Shown here piece by piece: positions 1 to 7,086 of a DNA stretch of 11,752 nucleotides (positions within the stretch are counted from its first letter, which is position 1; the number at the start of each line of letters is the position of its first letter). This DNA is from an uncultured Cloacibacillus sp. (GTDB lineage: Bacteria > Synergistota > Synergistia > Synergistales > Synergistaceae): the NCBI GenBank assembly GCA_934511335.1, contig CAKSWL010000047.1, forward strand, positions 1 to 11,752. Direction: 5' to 3'. A model generated the notes under the pieces. It was not told the origin of the DNA and ran no database searches. It worked only from the letters and a program-made list of their open reading frames with translations. The translations under genes were made by a program, and so were the position numbers.

Positions 1-2094
1 GAACCAGAGCGGATGGAGGGCGTCATTGTGCTCACATTCCGCGGCACGCCCGACAATAAATACAACAGCGGCGAGTGGTTCCCTGGGCAGAACGATTTTC
101 GCGACGAAACGATGCTTACCGGCCACGCGCGCCACGTCGGCGACCGGCTCGGCCTCGTGCTCGCCGCAGACGAGGATACCGCCCGCGCCGCGCTGCGCGT
201 GATAAAAGTGGCATATGAACCGCTTCCGGCCGTCGTCGACATCCGCGAAGCGGAAGAAAAGGCGGCGTTGCTTCACGAAGACGGCGAGAGCGCCTTTCCC
301 GGACATATCGAATACGGCGACGCCGACGCCGCCTTCGCCGACGCCGCTCACATTGAGAGCGACGAGATATACACGCCGAAGATACACCATGCGGCGATGG
401 AGACTCACTGCGTCCTCGCGCTGCCGCGCCCGGAAAACGTGGTTGAGATCCATACTCCGTGCCAGATAATATTCGGCGTGCAGCACGCGGTGGCACAGGT
501 GCTGCCGCTGCCTCTCTCGAAGATCCGCGTCGTCAAGGCCAATATGGGCGGCACCTTCGGAGGCAAGCAGGAGGTGGTCTTTGAGCCTCTCTGCGCCTGG
601 GCCGCCTGGAAGCTGCGCCGCCCCGTGTTTATTAATACGAACCGTGCCGAAACGATACTCGCGACGCGCACGCGCGCGGCGATGCTGGGGCGCGTGACGA
701 CGGCGCTTGACGCGAAGGGGCATATCCTCGCACGCAAATTTGAAATAACGGCCGACGCCGGAGCCTATCTGACGGGGACGAAAAAGGTGATGATGGCGAT
801 GGGCAAGAAGGCCTCGCGCCTATACCGCATCCCCGCGCTGGTTTACGATGGGCGCGTCGTGCGCACCTCGACGACGCCCGCCGGCGCCTGCCGCGGCTAC
901 GGCTCGCCGCAGATCCACACGATCACCGAGATACATACGGATCTCATGTGCAGACGCCTCGGTCTCGACCCAGTGCGTTTCCGTCTCGACAACTTAGTTC
1001 ACGACGGCGACGCCGACCCGAGCGGCGCTTCCAATATAGGCAAAGCGCGCGTTATCGAGTGTCTCACGCGTGGCGCGGAACGCTTCGGCTGGGAACGGCT
1101 TCGCGAACCATCGGAAAGCCCCGACGGACGTTTCGCCGCGGCGGCGGGCTTTGCCTGCTGTACTCACGGCAACGGCTATTACAAAACCGTTTATCACGAT
1201 ATGACGCAGATGTCGCTGCGCATCCTGGAGGACGGTTCGGCGATACTGCGCACGGCGGTTCACGAGCTTGGCAACGGCACGACTACCGCTTTAGCGCAGA
1301 TCGTTGCGGAGACTACGGGAATAGATATTTCGAAAGTGACGGTCACGGAGGGCGACACGAATTTCAGCTCTTACGACGCCGGCTGTCAGGCGAGCCGCGT
1401 CATCTATGTCTGCGGCGAATGCGCGCGTCTCGTCTCAGAGGAAGCCGTCAAACTGCTATGCGCCAAAGCTTCGGAAATATACGGCGCCCCCGCCGAGCTT
1501 CGCGGCGGCTTCGTCGTCGTCGGCGGCAAGAAGATAGAGATCGGCGAGGCCGTGCGCAGCGTAATGATGAAGAAGAGCTGTTCGATCGAAGTTCACTATG
1601 AGCACGCGCCTGAGGCCAACCCCGCCTCGTTCGGCGTTCACTTCGCACAGGTGAGGATAGACAAGCTTACGGGCTTGGTCAGGGTCGAGAAATATCTTGC
1701 CGTCCACGATGTGGGACAGAGCATAAACCGCAGCTTCGTTGAAGGGCAGATATACGGCGGCGTGCAGATGGGCATCGGCATGGCTCTATGCGAGGAGCTT
1801 GCCTATAGCCCGGAGGGCAGGCCGAAGGCGGAAAATTTTGATAAATACCACATGGTCAACGCCCCCGACATGCCGGAGGTGGAGATCATGCTCGTCGAAG
1901 AGGGCGAGCCCGGCGGTCCCTACGGCGCCAAGAGCATCGGCGAAATCTGTACCGTACCCGTATCGGCCGCGGTGGTCAACGCCGTCAACAGGGCGCTGGG
2001 GGCATCTCTCACTGAGCTGCCGCTGACGCCGGCGAAGGTTGCGGCGGCCGCGTCGGCAAAAAAAGATAATAAGGGGTTAAGCCCCTCGTTATAA
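1..2094 (+). CDS. Xanthine dehydrogenase family, molybdopterin-binding (large) subunit, 5'-truncated by window edge
   Basis: This is the large subunit of a molybdenum hydroxylase, which uses water to hydroxylate a heteroaromatic ring or aldehyde at a molybdopterin centre. The frame is open from base 1, and the first visible text (MEGVIVLT..., then HVGDRLGLVLA and YEPLPAVVDI) is mid-domain of the a/b hammerhead. The real start therefore lies upstream, probably 80-90 residues away judging by the family. Family signatures follow in order: GGTFGGKQE (547-573) with the molybdenum-site Gln, the arginine loop ACRGYGSPQ (Arg at 892-894; usually AFRGFG), HELGNGTTTALAQIVAE (from 1261), and YGAKSIGE near the C-terminus, with the catalytic base Glu at 1942-1944. 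FeS and FAD subunits are not visible and may lie upstream. The substrate cannot be read from the sequence: purines are the classical one, but the next two genes suggest an imidazole or thioimidazole compound. The stop is 22 bases before the transporter start, so they are probably cotranscribed. Confidence 0.93.
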   Translation, partial: EPERMEGVIVLTFRGTPDNKYNSGEWFPGQNDFRDETMLTGHARHVGDRLGLVLAADEDTARAALRVIKVAYEPLPAVVDIREAEEKAALLHEDGESAFPGHIEYGDADAAFADAAHIESDEIYTPKIHHAAMETHCVLALPRPENVVEIHTPCQIIFGVQHAVAQVLPLPLSKIRVVKANMGGTFGGKQEVVFEPLCAWAAWKLRRPVFINTNRAETILATRTRAAMLGRVTTALDAKGHILARKFEITADAGAYLTGTKKVMMAMGKKASRLYRIPALVYDGRVVRTSTTPAGACRGYGSPQIHTITEIHTDLMCRRLGLDPVRFRLDNLVHDGDADPSGASNIGKARVIECLTRGAERFGWERLREPSESPDGRFAAAAGFACCTHGNGYYKTVYHDMTQMSLRILEDGSAILRTAVHELGNGTTTALAQIVAETTGIDISKVTVTEGDTNFSSYDAGCQASRVIYVCGECARLVSEEAVKLLCAKASEIYGAPAELRGGFVVVGGKKIEIGEAVRSVMMKKSCSIEVHYEHAPEANPASFGVHFAQVRIDKLTGLVRVEKYLAVHDVGQSINRSFVEGQIYGGVQMGIGMALCEELAYSPEGRPKAENFDKYHMVNAPDMPEVEIMLVEEGEPGGPYGAKSIGEICTVPVSAAVVNAVNRALGASLTELPLTPAKVAAAASAKKDNKGLSPSL

Positions 2095-2116
2095 AAAATA
2101 AAGGGAGGCAGTTTTT

Positions 2117-3706
2117 ATGGATTCTGGAAAATCTCCAATGGATGTGAAAAAAGAAGTGCGCTGGGAAGTCTTCATCCCCGCATACCTCGTCGTAGCGGCG
2201 GCGGCCGTCGTCGGCATCGTCAACAAGGACGCGCTGACGAAGGCCAGCAACCTGTTCTTTTTCTGGTCGCTCGACAGCTTTGGCTGGCTCTATCAGCTCT
2301 CGATTATGGCAAGCTTTGTGCTGGTCGCGGTAGTTACCTTCTCCAAGATAGGCAATATGAGGATCGGCGGCAAGAATGCCAAGCCAAAGTATAGTTTCTG
2401 GACATGGTTTGCGATGGCGCTCACGGGAGGCATCGCCACCGGTATCGTCACCTGGGGCGTCAACGAGCCTGTGATCTACCTCGGCAACGTCTGGGGCGAG
2501 CTCAACACGCTCGGCATCGCGCCGGGGACGACGGAGGCCGCGATCTTCGCGATGGCGCGCACCTATTATAACTGGACCTTCGTGCCCTACGCGATCTACG
2601 CGATGTGCGGGCTGCTCGTCGCCTACGTCTATTATCACAAACGGGACAGCCTTACGGTTACGGCGACTTTGAAGCCGCTCTTCGGCGAAAAGGTGACGAC
2701 GGCCGCCGCCTCCGCCGTGATAGACACGCTATCGATGCTTGCTCTGACGATCGGGCTCGCGACGGGGCTGACGATGGCCATCACGCTGACGATCACGGGA
2801 CTTAAAAGCGGCTACGGCATCAACGAAAGTCTGCCCCTTTTCATCGCCATCGGCGTAGCCATCATCTTCGCCTTTACCTTCTCCACATACGTCGGCCTAG
2901 ACAAAGGGCTTAAAATAGTCGGCAATCTCAACGCCTGGTTCTACTACGGGCTGATACTGATCCTATTAGTCGCCGGGCCGACGCTTTTCATCCTCAGGAT
3001 CGGCACCGCGGGGCTGGCTACATGGATGCACAACTTCTGGCTCTGGGGCCTTGACCCCATCGATATCGGCGGCGCGCCGCTCACCCGCTCCTGGACGCTC
3101 TTTGACTGGGCCTTCTGGGTCGGCTACGCGCCGGTGACCGGCATCTTCCTCGCCATGCTCTCATATGGCAGGACCGTGCGCGAGTACATGATCGTCAACT
3201 GGGTGCTGCCCTCTATATTCGGCATCATCTGGTTCGCCGTTTGGGGCGCGAGCGCGATGCACATGCAGATGACCGGCGCGGCGGACCTCGTGGGTGCGAT
3301 CAACACAGGCGGCGCGGTCATGGCGCTCTGGGAATTCCTTAAAAAGCTGCCCTTCGGCATCGGCTATATCGTGCTTCCGGTCAACATCCTCGTCATTCTC
3401 GCTTCGTTTATAACCTGCGCGGACGCGACGCTGACCAATATCGGCTCGATGTGCATGCGCAACGTCCCCATCGGCACCGAACCGCCGGCGAAGATGAAAA
3501 TCGTCTGGGGGATATCTGTCGGTATCGTCTCCATCATCATGGCGGCCTTCGGCGGCGGCGCCCAGGGAGTCGACGGCGTCAAGGCGCTTTCCGCCGCGGC
3601 CGGCTTTACCGTGCTCTTCATCTTCGCGATACAGGTGGTCGCTTTTGTCAAGGTCTTCTTTATGGATAAATTCCAAGAAGAGCCGGTGGAGGATGTGCGG
3701 AAATGA
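2117..3706 (+). CDS. BCCT-family (betaine/carnitine/choline) transporter
   Basis: This 529-residue inner-membrane carrier has the length and hydrophobic pattern of the 12-helix BCCT family, which imports or exchanges trimethylammonium compounds such as glycine betaine, choline and carnitine. The glycine-rich unwound helix reads TGGIATGIVTWGVNEP (residues 103-118), matching the family's G-x-G-x-G...WG-x-x-E/P. The TM8 signature, residues 326-356, starts WTLFDWAFW and ends GRTVRE, equivalent to the aromatic substrate-box helix and GRTIRE loop of BetP and CaiT. The start is fixed by a strong Shine-Dalgarno, AAGGGAGG at 2101-2108, 8 bases before ATG. There is no long cytoplasmic tail of the osmosensing BetP kind, so a nutrient-uptake role is more likely than osmoregulation. 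The last four bases overlap the lyase start (ATGA), implying translational coupling. The pairing suggests the carrier feeds that enzyme, with ergothioneine, itself a betaine, the leading guess. Family certain; substrate inferred. Confidence 0.94.
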   Translation: MDSGKSPMDVKKEVRWEVFIPAYLVVAAAAVVGIVNKDALTKASNLFFFWSLDSFGWLYQLSIMASFVLVAVVTFSKIGNMRIGGKNAKPKYSFWTWFAMALTGGIATGIVTWGVNEPVIYLGNVWGELNTLGIAPGTTEAAIFAMARTYYNWTFVPYAIYAMCGLLVAYVYYHKRDSLTVTATLKPLFGEKVTTAAASAVIDTLSMLALTIGLATGLTMAITLTITGLKSGYGINESLPLFIAIGVAIIFAFTFSTYVGLDKGLKIVGNLNAWFYYGLILILLVAGPTLFILRIGTAGLATWMHNFWLWGLDPIDIGGAPLTRSWTLFDWAFWVGYAPVTGIFLAMLSYGRTVREYMIVNWVLPSIFGIIWFAVWGASAMHMQMTGAADLVGAINTGGAVMALWEFLKKLPFGIGYIVLPVNILVILASFITCADATLTNIGSMCMRNVPIGTEPPAKMKIVWGISVGIVSIIMAAFGGGAQGVDGVKALSAAAGFTVLFIFAIQVVAFVKVFFMDKFQEEPVEDVRK

Positions 3707-5220
3707 AAATTATCCTGACGGGAAAAGAGCTGACGATCGACAAAGTGTGGGAGATAGCGGTCAACGGCGCGCAAGTTGAGATCAGCGCTGAGGCGAACGA
3801 AAGGCTCGAAGCCTCGCGCAGGCTCGTCTACGAGCTTGTGGATGCCGACGTGCCCGTCTATGGCTTCAACACCGGGGTCGGCTGGAACAAAGACCATAAG
3901 ATAGCAAAGGAATTTTTTGAGGATTTCAACCGCAAGCTGATATATTCGCATTCCTTCGGCGTGGAGCCCGAGGCGTCGGAGGCCGAAGTGCGCGCGATCA
4001 TGGCGGTCAGGCTCAACTGCCTGCTGCTGGGCTACACCGGCATCCAGCCCGCCGTAGCGCGGCGCTACGCCGAGCTGCTGAACGCCGGCCTCCATCCCGT
4101 GGTCCCCGAAAAGGGCTCCGTCGGCGAAGCCGACCTCACGCCTCTGGCCCATATCGGCTTGGTGATGATCGGCGAAGGCGAAGCGAATTATCAGGGCCGC
4201 CGCATGAGCTCAGCCGAAGCGCACAAGCTAGCCGGCCTTGAGCCGGTCGTGCTGGGGCCGAAGGATGGCTTGGCGATCGTCAGCTCTAGCTCCTTCTCCG
4301 CTGGTGAAGCGGCGCTGGTGATGAAAGAGCTTGAAGAGCTCGCCGATATGGGAGACGTCATCTCCTGCCTCTCACTGGAAGGGCTTCACGGCAACACCTC
4401 GCCGCTCGAACGCGGGGTGATGGCGGCGCGCGGGCTGGAGGGGCAGGCGCAGAGCGCGGAAAATATGCGCAAATACCTTGAGGGCAGCGATATATACGAA
4501 ACCTATCCCGGCAAGCCGGTACAGGACCCTCTCTGTTTCAGAGGCGCGGCCTATATCAACGGCTCGCTGCGCGACGCGCTCTCCTACGCGCAGAAATATC
4601 TCTTCGTCCAAATGAACAGCACGGATGACAACCCCTGCCTGCTGCTTGACGAAAGGCGCATCATCTCCAATTCCAACTTTGAGACGACGACGCTGGCGAC
4701 GGCGATAGAGATGCTCTCGATCGTCCTCAGCCACGTCTCGCGCATCTCCTGCTACCGCATGCTGAGGCTTGCCAACCCCGAACTGACGAAGCTGCCGCGA
4801 TTTCTTAGCCATGACGGCGGCGAGTCGCATTGCTTCGGTGCGATACAGAAGTGTTTCGCCTCGCTCGACACGGAGATACGCCACCTCTCCAACCCCTGCT
4901 CGGTAGATTATCTATCGCTTGCGGGCTCTATAGAGGATCACTCGAACAACACGCCGCTCGTTGTGCGGCATCTGCGCCAGATAGTAAAGAACCTCCAGTA
5001 TATCTACGGCATGGAGCTGATACACGCCTGCCAGGCGATAGAACTGCGCAAGCAGAAGTGGGCGTTTACCCAGGGCAAAGGTACGACAGCCGCGTATGAC
5101 GCCTTCCGCCGCCTGATCCCGCTCTACACCAACGACCGGCCTCTGGCCCCCGACGTTGAGAAGGCCTACGAATTCGTCAAAAGCGCGGCGATTTTAAAGA
5201 GCGTCAAAGAGGCGCTGTAA
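3703..5220 (+). CDS. MIO-less histidine ammonia-lyase homologue; probable ergothionase (ergothioneine trimethylamine-lyase)
   Basis: The 505-residue protein is colinear with histidine/phenylalanine ammonia-lyases. It has VYGFNTGVG with the catalytic Tyr at residue 53, SH at 82-83 (His83 as in HAL), QDPLCFRG at 274-281 (Arg280), NSTDDNP at 305-311 and EDHSNN from Glu411. The MIO segment, GSVGASGDLAPLAH in HAL, is GSVGEADLTPLAH here (residues 138-150). Glu142-Ala143 replaces Ala142-Ser143-Gly144, so the MIO electrophile cannot form. Ergothionase of Treponema denticola is a characterised lyase of this superfamily that works without MIO, eliminating trimethylamine from ergothioneine to give thiourocanate; trimethylamine is a good leaving group and needs no electrophile. 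Automatic annotation would probably say histidine ammonia-lyase, which the missing cofactor argues against. The start overlaps the transporter stop, with GGAGG at 3688-3692. Alternative substrates are hercynine or another aromatic betaine. Family near certain; exact reaction inferred. Confidence 0.88.
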   Translation: MKIILTGKELTIDKVWEIAVNGAQVEISAEANERLEASRRLVYELVDADVPVYGFNTGVGWNKDHKIAKEFFEDFNRKLIYSHSFGVEPEASEAEVRAIMAVRLNCLLLGYTGIQPAVARRYAELLNAGLHPVVPEKGSVGEADLTPLAHIGLVMIGEGEANYQGRRMSSAEAHKLAGLEPVVLGPKDGLAIVSSSSFSAGEAALVMKELEELADMGDVISCLSLEGLHGNTSPLERGVMAARGLEGQAQSAENMRKYLEGSDIYETYPGKPVQDPLCFRGAAYINGSLRDALSYAQKYLFVQMNSTDDNPCLLLDERRIISNSNFETTTLATAIEMLSIVLSHVSRISCYRMLRLANPELTKLPRFLSHDGGESHCFGAIQKCFASLDTEIRHLSNPCSVDYLSLAGSIEDHSNNTPLVVRHLRQIVKNLQYIYGMELIHACQAIELRKQKWAFTQGKGTTAAYDAFRRLIPLYTNDRPLAPDVEKAYEFVKSAAILKSVKEAL

Positions 5221-5486
5221 CTTTTCACCTTATAAACAAGCGCGGCGGCAGAGGGCGGGGAGGTTTTCGCCTTTTGCCGTCGTCGGCAAGATCATATTCC
5301 ACGAGAGATAAGATCAGCAATGGCTTGCCCATCGCGCAGCCGACGCAGGCCGCAAAGACGGCGGAGCTGAAACTTCCGGCGCTGCCCGCGGCGACGTGCG
5401 CGGCATCCTTTCATGTGTTTGCCCTGGTACTGTTGGTGCTTTATAATCTATCATTATTGCAAAATAACCGATATGAGGTGCTGAAG
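5221..5486. other. Intergenic region between the lyase operon and xthA
   Basis: No convincing gene is seen. A short hairpin, TTGCCG (5274-5279), loop TCGT, CGGCAA (5284-5289), lies about 55 bases after the lyase stop, but no T-run follows, so it is at best a weak or factor-assisted terminator. The distal part carries the xthA promoter. A 61-codon open stretch on the minus strand (5225-5410) has no start codon or ribosome site. Confidence 0.5.
5419..5447 (+). promoter_or_regulatory. Predicted sigma70 promoter of xthA
   Basis: The -35 is TTGCCC (5419-5424, 4 of 6 consensus) and the -10 a perfect TATAAT (5442-5447), with the ideal 17-base spacer. The 5' leader would be about 33 bases to the xthA ATG. 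This indicates xthA is transcribed independently of the lyase operon. Confidence 0.75.
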
Positions 5487-6287
5487 ATGCCAAAGACAGA
5501 TATAGCGACATTTAACGTGAACTCGGTGAAGAGCCGCCTGCCGATCCTCGATACGTGGTTCTCCTCGGAGAATGCCCCCGACATCCTCTGCCTGCAGGAG
5601 ACCAAATGCCGTGATGAGGAATTTCCTGCCGCCTTCTTCGAGGAAAAGGGATATCACTGTGTATTTAGAGGGATGAAGAGCTACAACGGCATCGCCGTGC
5701 TCTCGCGCGCGCAGCCGGACGAATGTGAATTCGGCCTCGGCGACGAAGGCGAGGAGGGACGCGATGAGTCCGAACAGGCGCGCGTGGCGCTCGTTCGTTT
5801 CGGCGAACTTACGGTGCTCAACACCTATATCCCGCAGGGCAAAGAGATAGACGATCCTGACTACCCCTATAAGCTGCGCTTCCTCGGCCGTGTGCGCGGC
5901 CTTTTGGAGCGAAAATGCCGCCCTTCGGACAAGGTCGTCTGGCTCGGAGACCTCAACGTCGCGCCGACCGCTATCGACGTCACTAATCCCAAGAACAAAA
6001 AGAATCATGTCTGCTTCCATCAAGATGTGAAAGAGGCGCTTTCCCGGGCGATGGAATGGGGGCTCGTCGACATCTTCCGCGAACACCTGCCGGGGGCGGG
6101 CGAATATACCTTCTGGGACTATCGCGTTAAAGACTCGCTTGCGCGGAACATCGGCTGGCGCATAGACCACATCTTGGGAACGCATAGCGCCGCCGCGCTC
6201 TGCACGGGAGTCAGAGTGGAGCGCGCTTTGCGCGCGATGGAGAGGCCCTCGGACCACACGGCCGTAGTCGGCACCTTTGAACTGTGA
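5487..6287 (+). CDS. xthA: Exodeoxyribonuclease III (AP endonuclease, XthA/ExoA type)
   Basis: This is a 266-residue member of the endonuclease/exonuclease/phosphatase fold, which cleaves 5' to abasic sites and trims 3' ends in base excision repair. All metal and catalytic positions of the E. coli enzyme have counterparts: FNVNSVKSR (Asn10), LQETK (Glu38), NTYIPQG, WLGDLNVAP (Asp155 and Asn157), WRIDHIL and SDH (Asp256-His257). The frame is open further upstream, to 5274, but the text before 5487 is unlike the family. ATG 5487 has a ribosome site, GAGGTG at 5475-5480, six bases away and gives normal family length. It has its own promoter and ends just before a hairpin/terminator cluster, so it looks monocistronic. 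It is a housekeeping gene unrelated to its neighbours. Confidence 0.97.
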   Translation: MPKTDIATFNVNSVKSRLPILDTWFSSENAPDILCLQETKCRDEEFPAAFFEEKGYHCVFRGMKSYNGIAVLSRAQPDECEFGLGDEGEEGRDESEQARVALVRFGELTVLNTYIPQGKEIDDPDYPYKLRFLGRVRGLLERKCRPSDKVVWLGDLNVAPTAIDVTNPKNKKNHVCFHQDVKEALSRAMEWGLVDIFREHLPGAGEYTFWDYRVKDSLARNIGWRIDHILGTHSAAALCTGVRVERALRAMERPSDHTAVVGTFEL

Positions 6288-6323
6288 TAAACGCCGTTTA
6301 AAGACGACTTGTCCTTAGACTGC

Positions 6324-6350
6324 GGCATGACAGGGATGGTTTTTCATGCC
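6324..6350. other. Inverted repeat just after xthA
   Basis: A perfect 7-bp stem, GGCATGA (6324-6330) with TCATGCC (6344-6350), closes a 13-base loop. No uninterrupted T-run follows directly, but a second hairpin with a T-run starts three bases later, so the two may act together in ending xthA transcription. Confidence 0.5.
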
Positions 6351-6352
6351 CC

Positions 6353-6380
6353 TTTCTCGGAGATGACGAGAAAAGTTTTT
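6353..6380 (+). terminator. Rho-independent terminator of xthA
   Basis: TTTCTCG (6353-6359) pairs perfectly with CGAGAAA (6367-6373) over a 7-base loop and is followed by AGTTTTT. The stem is short and only partly GC, but the T-run and position 65 bases after the xthA stop support termination. Confidence 0.6.
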
Positions 6381-7011
6381 AGGAAAGGCTGATCGATTGA
6401 AAATCAGTCGGAATAATAACCGGCGCAGAACCCGCTGATTACGGATATAAAGCCGAAATCTATGATTTCGTGCGGATCGGCTGGTTTAACTATCAGATGT
6501 GCCAAGTGCTGAACGGGCAGGCCAGGAGCGGTGCGGGATTCGGTATGACTGTCGGCCGGTCTCCGGCCTATCCGCTTCTGTAAGGCGGAGGGATGTGCTC
6601 AAAACCGTTTGCGTGATAGCCCGCGTGCTCATAGAAGTCCTTTCTGCGCGGGGATGCCTCGTCGATTGGAATGGCTGTCTCCAAAATCGCACTCTCGCCC
6701 TTATGTGAAGGCAGCGCCGGCGTCCGGCCTCCGTAATTATCGCCCCTCCGCTACGGTGTGACGCTGAAATGCCCCGCATATGTGAGGCATGTCTTCTTCC
6801 AACATTGGAGCAGCCCAAGAAAAATATCCCCGTCCAATCGCCCTCTGTCTGCCCGCCTGTCGCCGGCCCTTTTGTGTGAAATAGAATATCTGATACGCCG
6901 GATGAAAGCACCGGGTTTTTAAGGGAGGCGCTGGGCATCCCGTGCCGCAGACGGCGGTGAGGCGCGGCGGCCGGTCTTTTATGAAATTACCCTCAGAAGC
7001 ATAATTTGCGG
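6381..7011. other. Long region without an intact gene
   Basis: About 630 bases contain no credible full-length gene. A small hairpin (CGATTGA 6394-6400, AAA loop, TCAGTCG 6404-6410) sits at its start. Next comes a 60-codon + strand stretch, 6401-6583, without a start codon, reading through IYDFVRIGWFNYQMCQVLN; it has a protein-like composition but I do not recognise it. The minus strand, 6568-6750, carries a GNAT-like fragment described separately. The region looks like decayed coding DNA rather than regulatory sequence. Confidence 0.5.
6568..6750 (-). pseudogene. Remnant of a GNAT-type N-acetyltransferase (C-terminal part only)
   Basis: Read on the minus strand, about 60 open codons end RRKDFYEHAGYHANGFEHI then PPPYRSG and a stop (TAG, forward 6568-6570). 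The pattern RR-x-x-FYE-x-x-G[FY]-x-x-N...PPYR-x-G matches the last alpha-helix/beta-strand of a family of GNAT acetyltransferases, where FYE-x-x-GF contacts acetyl-CoA. The frame is closed upstream by a TAG (forward 6751-6753) and no acetyl-CoA P-loop (Q/R-x-x-G-x-G/A) or start codon is seen in any nearby frame, so most of the domain is missing. It is probably a dead gene. Chance resemblance over 30 residues is possible. Confidence 0.45.
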
Positions 7012-7041
7012 TTGACAAGTTAGCTTAAGCTAATGTATCAT
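7012..7041 (+). promoter_or_regulatory. Predicted sigma70 promoter of the DUF3793-flavodoxin unit
   Basis: A perfect -35 TTGACA (7012-7017) is separated by 18 bases from TATCAT (7036-7041, 5 of 6 consensus). Transcription would start near 7048, about 40 bases before the coding region. The spacer is almost filled by a perfect 14-bp palindrome, so the promoter is expected to be repressible. Confidence 0.82.
7020..7033. promoter_or_regulatory. Operator palindrome 1 (perfect TTAGCTTAAGCTAA)
   Basis: This perfect 14-bp palindrome lies between -35 and -10, the classic place for a repressor. Near-copies recur at 7053-7066 and 8542-8569, always at a promoter. The TTAG...CTAA half-sites resemble DtxR/IdeR/MntR-family operators; the regulator's identity is inferred. 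Confidence 0.75.
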
Positions 7042-7052
7042 ATGCCCGTTGG

Positions 7053-7066
7053 TTAGCTAGGCCTAA
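7053..7066. promoter_or_regulatory. Operator palindrome 2 (TTAGCTAGGCCTAA)
   Basis: It matches palindrome 1 at 10 of 14 positions, with arms extending to GTTAG/CTAAC. Its centre is 33 bp from that of palindrome 1, about three helical turns, so two dimers would sit on one face of the DNA, flanking the -10 and the start of transcription. Confidence 0.65.
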
Positions 7067-7086
7067 CTCATATAAAGAAAGGGGAT

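Noticed and set aside
2072..2086. Small inverted repeat AGGGG/CCCCT at the end of the hydroxylase gene, considered as an attenuator
   Set aside because: Only 5 bp, inside codons, with no T-run, and followed at once by a strong ribosome site.
5225..5410. Minus-strand open stretch containing AACVGCAMGKPLLIL
   Set aside because: It is protein-like but has no start codon or ribosome site and I recognise no family. Too weak to call a gene or remnant.
5274..5486. N-terminal extension of exonuclease III
   Set aside because: The 71 extra residues are unlike the family, the xthA promoter lies inside them, and ATG 5487 has a proper ribosome site.
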